Translations under genes and position numbers: made by a program | The notes under the pieces: model-generated | Seen by the model: the letters and a program-made list of their open reading frames with translations, nothing else | Database searches by the model: none | What the model was told of the DNA's origin: nothing | Part shown: positions 8,401 to 17,536 of the stretch, piece after piece | How positions within the stretch are numbered: position 1 is the first letter of the stretch | Layout: every line of letters begins with the position of its first letter | From: a virus | Reading direction: 5' to 3' (one strand) | DNA: 36,269 nucleotides | IMG/VR virus record: IMGVR_UViG_3300037104_000269 | Coordinates: 1-36,269 of that record

Positions 8401-8512
8401 TCAATCTGTATTAGATGATATTAAAATAGATAAGTTTTCATCGGCTGTTTTATACCAGTTTAAAAAAGGAAACGAAACGATAATTACCCGTAAACCTTGT
8501 AGTTTAATGTAA
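5498..8512 (+). CDS. tail tape measure protein
   Basis: At 1004 residues this is among the longest proteins. It is mostly charged helical coiled coil (about 50-170 and 440-900), with a hydrophobic membrane-prone segment at about 188-222 (GSIMNIAGKF...ALAVGALATFAEG). The C-terminal region has the Gly-rich FETGGLVEGGEQLIRINEVG then EFVTNAAATAKY, typical of tape measure C-termini. Such proteins set siphovirus tail length and are ejected with the DNA. The length points to a long flexible tail. The gene follows the frameshift gene, as expected for a tape measure, but in the opposite orientation to it. Confidence 0.9.
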   Translation: MRSEYKDFFSENIETGVDALIGKLKQLETQHINTAKAGKAIASGTSVSDTAGLEKQIDQTQKLSTEIKNLQDQIVKLQTAKENSKKATIEEQEARKQEIANSRLIAKLNITEEGSRARLVATVNGLTNELNHLGNANTTNANKAASLRKEIESTQKQVDKMGTSMQKGKSHVGEYTQGIKDAITQNVPFAGSIMNIAGKFTSLAGGGIALAVGALATFAEGIKLNEELSEKLGSYVSYMNGLWQSLALNLTGVSSNMFEVAAAFREAHMAEKDLIYTQSGHLVLLAQLEEAAAKSRLESYAEDKGYTDKRSALADYMKDLEKIKNIKVTDAEKQAEINELNLTAYGIDENTSAQLRSGLQVWSETDIKKIKGLDKLIEKYKDLQGTISGISLGEAAHVSGMGNIFENAQNYAQQNDLIDISGNTKLKKVTDDKFKILQQGYANIFQLNADFNSSLKRVYKQDQTLAASQDKYKIDTEAENQKNLNNLIKDARTKDLAIESAENKKLIAEKKKQNLLNGDLATTDLNLIEKNYYQKKAEINYKYNKLEFDLTQKTEKSKFEVIKHSDEEIAELTLQQWQAKLAFDEAHPDPSLTIKKRKEVLDADKTEILKATNDLNQLKFDASQQFNKAVFEETKKNKIQQLNEEIIVINQEIDYQQKQLGKESAEYKKYLELKNALIIKYQNEMIDIQREAEIQLEKSNEERLEMDLEVTAKTQAQKDAIKRKGLENDIRMAQINYDYELTNNAATTEEKQIAANNLQIAKDKLLIWDKTEQEKANKELTDAAIQATEYIVSQAQEATKKKMALLDMEYEASKQHEDTLRALAASRTEGALDNLAFEQKRQAEIQKEKIKLLKEELHWQELISTVKIADKLTSSDKGGAGNLSDLLSSIKGFETGGLVEGGEQLIRINEVGKEFVTNAAATAKYKPVLQDINMMQFNPMNYLPLAKPVNDDSGIINKLEGIENAIKNQSVLDDIKIDKFSSAVLYQFKKGNETIITRKPCSLM

Positions 8513-8515
8513 GTT

Positions 8516-10342
8516 ATGAATAAGATTTTCAAAATAGACGGTGTTCAGAATGAACAGTTCGAGCCAGCCACAACGGACGGCAGCGGTGGAACTACGGCTA
8601 ATTTTGATGAAATAGAGATACTGGCTACATTCGAGACAATGAGCGTTCAACCAAATTTAACGGTAGCTGATATTATTTTCAGACAGGACGCTGTAAATAC
8701 AATTTACGCACACGTGGACAACGGGCAAATATTTGAAGCTCAAAAATTCACGATTGAATTACAAGATGGTATAAACAATTATTTAGCTTTCAATGGCATT
8801 TTAAACCCGTTGGATAAGTTCGTTCGTTGGCCGGACTTTTGCACTATGAAAATAAAAGACCTGTATGGATTAACGCAGCTTGAAAATAGAGCTTCTGTTG
8901 TTTCATTTGCTTATTTAGCCGATGCGTCTTATTCCGGGCCCGGCAAAATTACTTCCGTTGATTATTTCGATGTTCCTTATGAAATTAACTACATACCAGA
9001 TGCTTTGCAAGAAGTAGTTTTGGGAATACAAATTTATATGGTATCCGAAAAATTAATTGATATACCGAGTAAAATAAAAGATATTTCCTTAGACTCAGGA
9101 ATGAGTGTTTGGGCTGTTTTAATATCCGTAGCAAAATTGATATTATTTATTATTTATATGGGCATATTGGTTATTCTAATTGCCAAAATGGTGGATAGTT
9201 ATATTAATAATATGTTTGGCCAAGTTCGGTATTACAGAACGATGAAAATAAAAACTATGTTAGAACGTGGAGCAGAATATTTAGGCCTGACTTTTCAAAG
9301 TTCGATATTTGCAAATGGTTATGAAAACCTTGTTTATTTACCGTTAAAATCAATGAAAGGTAATTTCGGGTGTAATGGCAAACATGGTGGATTAGATGAT
9401 TTATTAAGCCCATGGCAAGTTCGTGATGATTACGGATATCCGGGTGCGCAGAGTTACGGATATACTCTTTTAGATATAATTCATTTGGTAATGCAAATTT
9501 TTCACGCTAAACCACAGGCGGTTAATGGTGTTTTGTTTATTGAAAGTACGGTTAATAAGCAATTCTGGGAAAAAACTATTCAGACAATGCCGAATATCGG
9601 GGTTGAAACACTATCGAATGAATATAATACAAACGAATTAAAAGCGAACTATTTGATAGATTATAAATTAGATTCAGTTGATAGAAATACTTATGATAAT
9701 TTTACAGGTACTAATTACGAACGATTGACTAACTCGACAAATACATCATTAGACGCGACTTTATCACTGATTACAGGACTTGAAAGTGTTGATATTCCGT
9801 GCGCACTTGGAACACGAAAACACTCACTGACAGGTTTTGAAAATGAATTACTTGTTTTTGCTAAGATAGTTGACGGCCTTATGGATGTGGTTGGTGCGTT
9901 GTCGAAAAAGAAATACCCAAAATTTGCAAACCGGATAACCGGGCGTGTAGGTATGCTTAACCTATCCACCCATTCCGTTGGCGTGCCTAAATTATTGATT
10001 TGCGAAAGCGATGGTACCTTATCAGCTAACTATCGTGATTTAATGTCTGCGAAAACGATCTATAATACATGGCATTGGACTACTTCGTTTTGTTATAACA
10101 ACGGAAATGAAAATCAATATTTACTTTATAAACAAGTAGAAATACCTTTTGGCTTTTCTGATTTCTTAAATTGCATACAAAATTCATGGTTTAATACATT
10201 AGACGGTCGCAGGGGTAAATTTGATTCAATCAAATGGCGTTTTGGTTCGGATTATGCCATTGTTGATTATCGAATAAGGATGCCTTATACGATTGACAAC
10301 ACCGGAACAAACAGATTAATTGAAACTTTTATTGAGGGGTAA
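8516..10342 (+). CDS. tail hub/distal tail-associated protein with a membrane segment
   Basis: This 608-residue protein follows the tape measure gene, where distal tail and hub/baseplate proteins are encoded. The N-terminal about 110 residues are beta-rich (FDEIEILATFETMSVQPN, ...FTIELQDGINNYLAFNG). Residues about 198-224 form a strong hydrophobic helix (VLISVAKLILFIIYMGILVI), unusual for a tail hub and possibly used in membrane contact during DNA entry. The C-terminal part is soluble, with aromatic-rich stretches. I cannot name a family, so the hub role is positional inference. Confidence 0.55.
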   Translation: MNKIFKIDGVQNEQFEPATTDGSGGTTANFDEIEILATFETMSVQPNLTVADIIFRQDAVNTIYAHVDNGQIFEAQKFTIELQDGINNYLAFNGILNPLDKFVRWPDFCTMKIKDLYGLTQLENRASVVSFAYLADASYSGPGKITSVDYFDVPYEINYIPDALQEVVLGIQIYMVSEKLIDIPSKIKDISLDSGMSVWAVLISVAKLILFIIYMGILVILIAKMVDSYINNMFGQVRYYRTMKIKTMLERGAEYLGLTFQSSIFANGYENLVYLPLKSMKGNFGCNGKHGGLDDLLSPWQVRDDYGYPGAQSYGYTLLDIIHLVMQIFHAKPQAVNGVLFIESTVNKQFWEKTIQTMPNIGVETLSNEYNTNELKANYLIDYKLDSVDRNTYDNFTGTNYERLTNSTNTSLDATLSLITGLESVDIPCALGTRKHSLTGFENELLVFAKIVDGLMDVVGALSKKKYPKFANRITGRVGMLNLSTHSVGVPKLLICESDGTLSANYRDLMSAKTIYNTWHWTTSFCYNNGNENQYLLYKQVEIPFGFSDFLNCIQNSWFNTLDGRRGKFDSIKWRFGSDYAIVDYRIRMPYTIDNTGTNRLIETFIEG

Positions 10343-10346
10343 AATT

Positions 10347-10547
10347 ATGGAAGATTTATTAAAACAAATGCAAAATCAATTGAAAGATTTTACAACAACA
10401 ATTCAGCAGGCAAAGGGCAGAATAGAAGATTTTAAAAAGACTGCAACGCCGGAAGAAATGGCACATATTATCAACTTGGAAAACCTTGGAAAATCGGGCA
10501 ATATTAATGAGGCATATAAATACTTTGAAAACTTACAAAAAAAATAA
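10347..10547 (+). CDS. small coiled-coil protein
   Basis: From ATG 10347 the product is 66 residues (MEDLLKQMQNQLKDF...), mostly helical and charged, ending ENLGKSGNINEAYKYFENLQ. A start at 10320 would overlap the previous gene by 23 bp; I prefer 10347 because GAGGGG at 10333-10338 is suitably placed and the upstream residues look unrelated. It sits between two large tail genes and may be a small structural or assembly factor. No family is recognised. Confidence 0.6.
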   Translation: MEDLLKQMQNQLKDFTTTIQQAKGRIEDFKKTATPEEMAHIINLENLGKSGNINEAYKYFENLQKK

Positions 10548-10548
10548 T

Positions 10549-10556
10549 TATATTTG
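10549..10556 (+). promoter_or_regulatory. -7 box (TATATTTG) directly before tail fibre gene
   Basis: TATATTTG is an exact TAnnTTTG match ending 3 nt before ATG 10560. If used, transcription would begin at about the start codon and give a leaderless mRNA. No -33 element stands out upstream in the AT-rich sequence, so it may be chance. Confidence 0.35.
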
Positions 10557-10559
10557 CAT

Positions 10560-13500
10560 ATGGCACTTACGGTAATATCTCGATCATTTAAAAATTTGTT
10601 TAGAAACGAAACAACAGATTATTTATTGGGTGAAGTTGGTGAGACTATAGAGGTAACAACAAACATAAGTATCAACTGGTCATGCAATTATGCGCAGTAT
10701 ACTAATCCTTTACTTTATGTTGACTCCACCAAAACGATAAGTCGAACGAATGGCAGTTTTATAACTGATGAGTTTGCGGTTGGTGATACTATATTAATTA
10801 CCTCCCCTGCTGGTCAGGAATGGGGAACGATAACAGCAATTACTGATTTATCACTAACTTATACCTATTTAGCTGGCACTACCCCGGCTGATGGTGAATT
10901 TAACCTACAAATTGTAGGGTTTACAACTCTTTCAGGATTTAGATTTAAGTATAATCTAATTGAAAATAATGATGCGACCAGTTTTTTAAATTCGATTGAT
11001 GGTACCGAGATGGCATTTGTTGCCGATGGTTTGGCAAGTGGCTACCATTACTTAGGTACTTGGGCAAGCGGAGGTGTGATAACAGCAACTTGGAATAATA
11101 CTTATAATACAGCTAAATGTGGGACTTGCACAATAGAAGCATTAGGAGTAGATACTTTTGGTAATTTTACGTTTGAAATAGTACATACGTTTGAAATTGA
11201 GCCAGTGGCGATGCCAGGAGACTTTCCGAACATTCAGGGATTAATATCACCTTCTTATTTTGGCGGCACAAATTGCCTTAAATATGTTTCCGGATATGAG
11301 GGTAAAATTTCGCTTTACGATCCTAACAGTTCACATAGCGGAATAGATGATGTTATACTTGGGAATACAGGTTGGTTCAACGAACATTTCAACGCTTTTT
11401 TACCTTTAAATTATACGTTAGAATCAATTGTTTATAAAGATTTATCGAATAATATAATCGCAACAGCACAAACAAACGGTTGCACGGTTGAGATTGTTAT
11501 AAATGATAGTACAGCTTCATACTCAAACCTTAACACACTGTTTGAATTGCAACATAGATTTGTACCAAATTCAATAACACCAAATACTGATGATTATTTT
11601 ACCAATTTTGCAATAAGTAAAGTATTTAATATGGTCGGTAGTGTGGCATTATCAGATACTAATTACGCTGGTATTTTGCAAAATGTAGCAGGTGTGTTTG
11701 TTTCGGCAACTCAAATTAAGATAATAGCTACATTAAGTTATACAGCAGCGCAACAGGCGCAACTTGCAAATGGTAACTATATTTTGTCGGTTATAACGCA
11801 AAATTACACCATGGAAACCGCTGCCAGCGATAAGATGAATGTACTTTGTGATGCAAACACATTTGTTTCAAATCCCGATAATGCAAGTTTATTGACAATT
11901 AATTCTGTTCAGCATTTTGAACAACCATATAACGAAACTGACAGCCCGATTATGGGAACATCTGATTTCAAAGGTTGGCTTGTGGATAACGTTTATACTT
12001 TTGCCGATATACAGACAAATTCAGGCAGATTGGATAAAATTACTTTAAAATATCAGGTTAATAATTTAAGTACTGGCGATGTTCAGCCATTATCAATGTT
12101 TACGCTTGATTTAACTACTTTACCCGTTAATGCTGATAATATCCGATTAGTAACGATGAACACCCCTGCTGGCTACATACTGCCATCAACAGATATACAC
12201 AACCAAATGAAATTGTTGATGGGTACAACTGCCGGGGTTAATCAACAATATTTATTACATTTAGCTTCACGGTTAAGGTGGGAAGATTGGGTAAAACTTA
12301 ATTATATCGTTTCTACTTTTTACACGTTTTACGACAATTCTTTACCCCAGAATGGTATCAATGAGAAATGGGACAGATATATTAAAAATGTAAGTTGGGA
12401 ATTAGTTCAGGTTTTGGAAATTGCTGTTTCAGATATTTCAGGAAACCAAACTATCACACAGCTGCAATCAGATATGCAAATCCATGATTACAACGAGGAT
12501 GGTAATATCTCGCCTAAATGGACGGCAACTATACAAACATTTGACGGGGCAACGGATATAACTCCAAACCTATCGAGTGTAAATAATACTAAAATTGTAG
12601 CTACATTTACAACGCCTGGCGCAGTAAGCGGCAATCCTTACGGGGTTATATCAATAGAACCTTATCAACAAGGCGGCCAAAATGGTAAATACGAGGTTAA
12701 TTCAATTGACCAGTCATTACCCGGGCAAATGATTTATCCTATTTCAACAACTCCCGGCGATATGATCGACATTGGAAGCGGAACAGTTACACTTTCAGCT
12801 TGGATAGATTTTACTAAAATAGACAAAACAAAACAATATCACATAATCGCACGTTTAGGGAACGACTGTGTAGGCTCAATCGTAACGGGTTGGCAACTTG
12901 TTGGCACAAGTGATTATACTTTCTTAATTCAATCTTTAGGTTTTTTTGATTCAAACGTCGGACTTTCAATTAAATCATTCAATTTCGGTGGTAGCGCAAT
13001 TGAGAAAACAACGGACGGCGGTTTTCATTGGAACCAAGTTTTTTCAATGCCAACTTTGAGTATAGGTGCAGATGAATATTGCGGAATATCTATAATTGAT
13101 AATTTACACGCCTTTATTTTAGTTGCAAATCAGTTATTTTATACTACAAATGCCGGCAACACATGGACTTTAAAGCAAAATTTAAGTTCTATTTTTACAA
13201 ATGTAACTGATAACGTTGCTCACATACATTTTACAACTCCTTTAATTGGCGTTTGTGCGGTAAATTATGGCTCTGATTATGGCATTTATAAAACATTAGA
13301 CGGCGGTTTAACATGGGTACAAAAATATTCAGGGGCAATAACAGATTATCGCAGATTCTCTTTTTTGGATGCAAATAATGGCGTTATTTGTACACATTCA
13401 ACAAATATATTAAAAACTTCTGATGCCGGTGAGACGTGGACTATTTGTGCATTTCACCCACACGTGCAACAATGGTGTATTTTATATTTAGACATAAATA

Positions 13501-13898
13501 CATTAATCATTTGCGATCAAGATGGAATTAAAAAAAGTACAGATACAGGGGCGACAGCATCACTCGTTTATGGTGGGTTTCAGGCAAAAAGTATTTCAAA
13601 GTTAGACATACATAATATCTTACTAATGCCGTGGGGTGGCTTAAACGCTTCCCGTTCTTATGATGCCGGGGCAACTTGGATAGACGAGGGTTTAGATGGC
13701 GTTCCGAATCAGATTTATGATGTGATTTATAATAAAACAGACTGCGGCGTTGCCGGTGGAAGTTTAGGTGCCGGAAAATATTTTGTTTTTGGCTCAATGA
13801 TAAGTTATTGTGAAATGACATCCACTCTGATGTTTATGTTAAAAGAAGATGGTAGTTATGTAACAAAAGAAGATACAGGAAAAATAATAATTGAATAA
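10560..13898 (+). CDS. tail fibre/receptor-binding protein with Asp-box beta-propeller
   Basis: From ATG 10560 this is 1112 residues; a TTG two codons earlier is less likely. The first about 750 residues look like beta-sandwich tail modules. Between about 13,000 and 13,680 there are six Asp-box-like motifs (S/TxDxGxTW): KTTDGGFHW, YTTNAGNTW, KTLDGGLTW, KTSDAGETW, the degenerate KSTDTGATA and RSYDAGATW. Such repeats form the blades of sialidase, YCF48 and sortilin-type propellers. On a tail protein this suggests glycan binding or cleavage. I see no certain sialidase catalytic Arg triad, so binding is the safer reading. It is the longest gene in the window. Confidence 0.75.
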   Translation: MALTVISRSFKNLFRNETTDYLLGEVGETIEVTTNISINWSCNYAQYTNPLLYVDSTKTISRTNGSFITDEFAVGDTILITSPAGQEWGTITAITDLSLTYTYLAGTTPADGEFNLQIVGFTTLSGFRFKYNLIENNDATSFLNSIDGTEMAFVADGLASGYHYLGTWASGGVITATWNNTYNTAKCGTCTIEALGVDTFGNFTFEIVHTFEIEPVAMPGDFPNIQGLISPSYFGGTNCLKYVSGYEGKISLYDPNSSHSGIDDVILGNTGWFNEHFNAFLPLNYTLESIVYKDLSNNIIATAQTNGCTVEIVINDSTASYSNLNTLFELQHRFVPNSITPNTDDYFTNFAISKVFNMVGSVALSDTNYAGILQNVAGVFVSATQIKIIATLSYTAAQQAQLANGNYILSVITQNYTMETAASDKMNVLCDANTFVSNPDNASLLTINSVQHFEQPYNETDSPIMGTSDFKGWLVDNVYTFADIQTNSGRLDKITLKYQVNNLSTGDVQPLSMFTLDLTTLPVNADNIRLVTMNTPAGYILPSTDIHNQMKLLMGTTAGVNQQYLLHLASRLRWEDWVKLNYIVSTFYTFYDNSLPQNGINEKWDRYIKNVSWELVQVLEIAVSDISGNQTITQLQSDMQIHDYNEDGNISPKWTATIQTFDGATDITPNLSSVNNTKIVATFTTPGAVSGNPYGVISIEPYQQGGQNGKYEVNSIDQSLPGQMIYPISTTPGDMIDIGSGTVTLSAWIDFTKIDKTKQYHIIARLGNDCVGSIVTGWQLVGTSDYTFLIQSLGFFDSNVGLSIKSFNFGGSAIEKTTDGGFHWNQVFSMPTLSIGADEYCGISIIDNLHAFILVANQLFYTTNAGNTWTLKQNLSSIFTNVTDNVAHIHFTTPLIGVCAVNYGSDYGIYKTLDGGLTWVQKYSGAITDYRRFSFLDANNGVICTHSTNILKTSDAGETWTICAFHPHVQQWCILYLDINTLIICDQDGIKKSTDTGATASLVYGGFQAKSISKLDIHNILLMPWGGLNASRSYDAGATWIDEGLDGVPNQIYDVIYNKTDCGVAGGSLGAGKYFVFGSMISYCEMTSTLMFMLKEDGSYVTKEDTGKIIIE

Positions 13899-13899
13899 A

Positions 13900-14277
13900 A
13901 TGCCAGTAGCAGACCAGAAAATATCAGCGTTAACATTAATGAGTACATTGCCAGATAGTACATTAATTCCAGTTGTAGACATGACGGGAACGCCAACAAC
14001 AAAAAAAACAACGATGTTGATTTTACGTAACGAATTACGTAAATCGTTATTTCATGCACAGGGGTTGGATTTAACTGCAGGAGTTCCGGTTACAATTACA
14101 TTTGCGGTAGCTTTGGGAACTGAGGTAAACGGAAAAGATTACGAATTATTTGTAAATAACCATTTATCCGATGAGTTAGAGGGATATAGTATTACATTAC
14201 GAACACAGAACGGGTTTACAATTACAAGCATTGAAACGTGCCGTTGTGAATTATTAGCGGTTTATAAAAGTGTATAA
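13900..14277 (+). CDS. tail fibre/appendage adaptor protein
   Basis: From ATG 13900 the protein is 125 residues. Its N-terminus has the phage appendage motif QKISALTLMSTLP then DSTLIPVVDMTG, followed by KKTTMLILRNEL, which in many tail fibres forms the attachment module. The C-terminal half (DYELFVNNHLSDELEGYS...) is beta-rich and may be a small fibre domain. The TTG at 13891 would add three residues inside the overlap with the previous gene and was not chosen. Confidence 0.7.
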   Translation: MPVADQKISALTLMSTLPDSTLIPVVDMTGTPTTKKTTMLILRNELRKSLFHAQGLDLTAGVPVTITFAVALGTEVNGKDYELFVNNHLSDELEGYSITLRTQNGFTITSIETCRCELLAVYKSV

Positions 14278-14279
14278 CA

Positions 14280-15221
14280 ATGATAATAATTAGAAATAGC
14301 GGTAATTGGATGCAACTTGTAGGTATGACAACTGATTTAGTTGCAACGCCCATGGGTAAATTACAAGCACTTCCAATTACTGATGATAGAGATTTTAAAA
14401 CTTGCTGTTATTCGAATATCGTTCTTACGGATGGAACCGGAACAGGTTCATTAAAGAATGATATTTCGTCTTTTATGTTCAAATGCACAACAAATTCAGA
14501 TACATTTACTTTACAATTATTCAAAGATGATACGTTTTTAGCTGATTTAAATGATGATAACTACGGTACATTTTACGATTTAGGCTCTATTATTTACTAC
14601 TTAGACCAGGCTTTAATGTTCGGATATACAATTGACTGGACAAAAGTATATAATGCAGAAGGAGAAGGAAATTATAAAATAGTTGCGGTTATCACTTCAT
14701 TTGGTGTTGATACAACAATTGCGAGTGTAAATTATAAATTAATGCTTTATTCACAAGATAACGTTGAGGGCACATTTAGGATTTATTCAAAAATGAACGG
14801 TTATTTGATGCGTACCGATATGAATTACAAAGGCCTTAATTTGCCGGATATGATTCGCGTTCCCGGATTTTTCGGCAATGCAACCGAGTCATTAACAATT
14901 ACAAGTGATTTATTTACAACATTAAACGGTGATAAAAGGTCGGTAGAGGTAAGAAAAGTTAATAAAATAGACATATACCAATTATACACACTTCCGCTTC
15001 CCAAATGTATAGCGGATTCTATTATTAATTACCATTTTTTAGCCAATGAAATTTATATAACTGATTACAATAATATCAATTACGATTATTCTTTAAATAA
15101 CATAAAAGTTTACAAAGATGAAGCATTTGATTTTTCCTATGGAATGAATAATCGTTTAGTAATTATAAGGGGAAAATTAAAAGAAGCAATCCAAGATAAC
15201 CAAAAAACCAATTATTTTTAA
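14280..15221 (+). CDS. putative tail-associated structural protein
   Basis: This 313-residue protein is rich in Asp, Asn, Tyr and beta-prone segments, with no signal peptide or membrane segment. It starts 2 nt after the previous stop, within the fibre gene cluster, and is followed closely by another fibre-like gene. I do not recognise a family. A virion component, such as an upper fibre or baseplate-periphery protein, fits the context. Confidence 0.5.
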   Translation: MIIIRNSGNWMQLVGMTTDLVATPMGKLQALPITDDRDFKTCCYSNIVLTDGTGTGSLKNDISSFMFKCTTNSDTFTLQLFKDDTFLADLNDDNYGTFYDLGSIIYYLDQALMFGYTIDWTKVYNAEGEGNYKIVAVITSFGVDTTIASVNYKLMLYSQDNVEGTFRIYSKMNGYLMRTDMNYKGLNLPDMIRVPGFFGNATESLTITSDLFTTLNGDKRSVEVRKVNKIDIYQLYTLPLPKCIADSIINYHFLANEIYITDYNNINYDYSLNNIKVYKDEAFDFSYGMNNRLVIIRGKLKEAIQDNQKTNYF

Positions 15222-15229
15222 TAAATTAG
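15222..15229 (+). promoter_or_regulatory. candidate -7 box (TAAATTAG) before secreted fibre gene
   Basis: TAAATTAG begins immediately after the upstream stop and ends 4 nt before ATG 15234. The TAnnTTAG variant is also seen at 21393-21400 and at 25222-25229, where a well-spaced TTTG supports it. No -33 box is seen here. Confidence 0.25.
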
Positions 15230-15233
15230 CAAT

Positions 15234-17534
15234 ATGAAAAAATTATTGTTCATCATATTTTTAGGATTTTCGCTTTCTGGATATAATCAAATAATACTAT
15301 CTGGACTAAAAAATAACTACTTTACCGCTTTATATTACATGAAAAGCCCGATTTATTTTATAACAACTGCCGGGGTTGTAGTAGATACAGGCGCAACCTT
15401 ATCACAATTACGGGCATTGAAGAAAAATGGAAATACAGATGGGCAATTATTGCGATGGAATAATTATGCTCACAAATGGTCACCTGAACCATTCTTAATC
15501 GTAGATACTGCGCTAAATGCTTTATATCTTACAGATAATACAGTAACTGCAAGCGGAGGCATTGCATTGGGATTTGAATGTAATGTGTTTGGAGTTCATG
15601 GGTTTGCAATAGGTTTAAATTGTATGGCTGGTATAGCGTCTCTTGCATCTGGTGTAGCATCTTATGCAAAAGGAGTTAGTTCTGTATCTTTAAATAATAG
15701 CTTATCTAATGGTAATTATTGTTTTTCATCTGGTATGCAAACCAATTCAAATAGTTACGACCAGTTTACGATTGGCTATAATAATGATACAACGGGTAAT
15801 ACGAGTTATACATCATGGGTTGCAACAGATAAGTTATTTGTTATTGGTAATGGCTTTTATGGTGGTCGGCATAACGCTTTTGAAATGCAAAAAAATGGAA
15901 ACACAATTCTTAACGGTAAACTAAAGGTAAGAGATTCGGTTCAATCTCCATTATATTTGCAAAAAACAGACACATTAGCTACAAAGCTATATGTAAGGCA
16001 ACATGCCGGCGGTGGTAGTTTTAATTATGTTGTCGCTGATACAACATCAGATGCAATCCATAAAGTTGCACATACGGCATATATCGCTTATGCCGGAAAG
16101 CCATGTATAGTGTTTGTGCCATCAGGAAGTTATACAGAGATCCATTGTTTTAATTATCCGGGGGTTTCATATCAAGCCGCTGGACAAGTTAATATAACTT
16201 ATACAAACGATAGTTCAATGTTTAATAGTTCTGCATTTGGCGCAGGAGTGGATGAATATATTAATGGTAATTTCGTAATAATATCAAACCAATCAGTTTT
16301 ATTTGATAATAATAGTACATATAAGAAATCTATTTATATAGATGGGATGCAAACTACCTGTACTGGTGCCGGACAGAGCTGTATTGATTTTTATAATTTC
16401 AAAGTTAATTCAATAAAAATAGTAAATAGTTCATTTCTATCCACTGGTGGTTATGGAATGAAAATATCAACTATTAATCCAAGCACTTATGACCAGAAAG
16501 ACATATACATACACGCAGATATTAAATCAACTTATACAACTGCTGTTTATCTATATTATATCTTTCAAACGTCGCCTAAAAATTCAAACTTTATAATTGA
16601 TGGCACAATATCAACCACATCTGGCAATCCCGGATTATTTGCTGATGGTGTATCAGATAATGTTTTTATAAAAAGTAGTATCTTGTGTAAAGGTGGTATA
16701 GCATTTTCAACGGGTAACAATTCGGGGAACGGGGTTTCTTTAACGTATGATAGTTATTGCGAGGGCGATATTAATATTATTGAAGGTTATAATTTTATTA
16801 CGTGGAAAGGATATGTTGGTAATTCGGTTATAACAATTAACCCGGCATTATCATCAACATCTTACGCAATAAATGATATAACATTTGAGGCACATGCAAG
16901 AAATAGTACATATTATATCACAGGTACATCATTATCACACATTAATATAATGGGGGATATATTTTGCGATAATACAGTATACCCTTATAATAAATCAGGT
17001 ATTTATGTAAATAATGCGAATGCAAAAGTAGTATTTGGCAAGATTGTATTTACAGATTATGGAGGAGGCTCAGGTATTCAAATAGTTGCGGGGGATGTAC
17101 ATTTTACGAAAATGATTGAACTTGGAAATGATAATTCTTATGGTGGGTTAACATTGTCTGGTGGCCATACAACTATAAGTGATTTATTAACATGGAACAC
17201 GCAATTAGGTTACGGTAACGGTGTAATGCCATTAATCACAATATCGGGAAATGCTGTTCTTGAATTAAAGCCAAACGCTAAACTATATCATACCAACAAT
17301 GATACAGCAGCTCATTGTATTAAGGCTGTTGGAAATTGTACAATAATACTAAATGGTTGTACGCTTTTGACATCAAATGCAACAGCGAAACCAATATCTA
17401 ACCCAGCATCTACAGTTACATTGCAAGAAAAAACTAATTGGTATGATAATTATGCTATTACTCCATCGGCGAGATTTGTTCATTCGATTAATAACGCTGG
17501 ACAAGAAATTACTAACGTTAATTTTACTTATTAA
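15234..17534 (+). CDS. fibre-like probable beta-helix protein with signal peptide
   Basis: The 766-residue product opens with a typical Bacteroidetes signal peptide (MKKLLFIIFLGFSLSGYNQ). Residues about 105-190 are Gly/Ser/Ala-rich with trimeric-adhesin-like repeats (GVHGFAIGLN, GIASLASGVASYAKG), then FEMQKNGNTILNGKLKV, a common fibre motif. From about 290 to 740 many short beta repeats with Asn/Gly turns (IHADIKST, NFIIDGTIST, VVFGKIVFTDYGGG) suggest a right-handed parallel beta-helix, as in tailspikes and polysaccharide lyases. A signal peptide on a virion fibre is odd; the protein may instead be exported from infected cells. Confidence 0.65.
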   Translation: MKKLLFIIFLGFSLSGYNQIILSGLKNNYFTALYYMKSPIYFITTAGVVVDTGATLSQLRALKKNGNTDGQLLRWNNYAHKWSPEPFLIVDTALNALYLTDNTVTASGGIALGFECNVFGVHGFAIGLNCMAGIASLASGVASYAKGVSSVSLNNSLSNGNYCFSSGMQTNSNSYDQFTIGYNNDTTGNTSYTSWVATDKLFVIGNGFYGGRHNAFEMQKNGNTILNGKLKVRDSVQSPLYLQKTDTLATKLYVRQHAGGGSFNYVVADTTSDAIHKVAHTAYIAYAGKPCIVFVPSGSYTEIHCFNYPGVSYQAAGQVNITYTNDSSMFNSSAFGAGVDEYINGNFVIISNQSVLFDNNSTYKKSIYIDGMQTTCTGAGQSCIDFYNFKVNSIKIVNSSFLSTGGYGMKISTINPSTYDQKDIYIHADIKSTYTTAVYLYYIFQTSPKNSNFIIDGTISTTSGNPGLFADGVSDNVFIKSSILCKGGIAFSTGNNSGNGVSLTYDSYCEGDINIIEGYNFITWKGYVGNSVITINPALSSTSYAINDITFEAHARNSTYYITGTSLSHINIMGDIFCDNTVYPYNKSGIYVNNANAKVVFGKIVFTDYGGGSGIQIVAGDVHFTKMIELGNDNSYGGLTLSGGHTTISDLLTWNTQLGYGNGVMPLITISGNAVLELKPNAKLYHTNNDTAAHCIKAVGNCTIILNGCTLLTSNATAKPISNPASTVTLQEKTNWYDNYAITPSARFVHSINNAGQEITNVNFTY

Positions 17535-17536
17535 TT

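Noticed and set aside
15709-15924. 71-codon + frame inside the fibre gene
   Set aside because: Completely inside a supported gene, with low-complexity composition and no own start signal.
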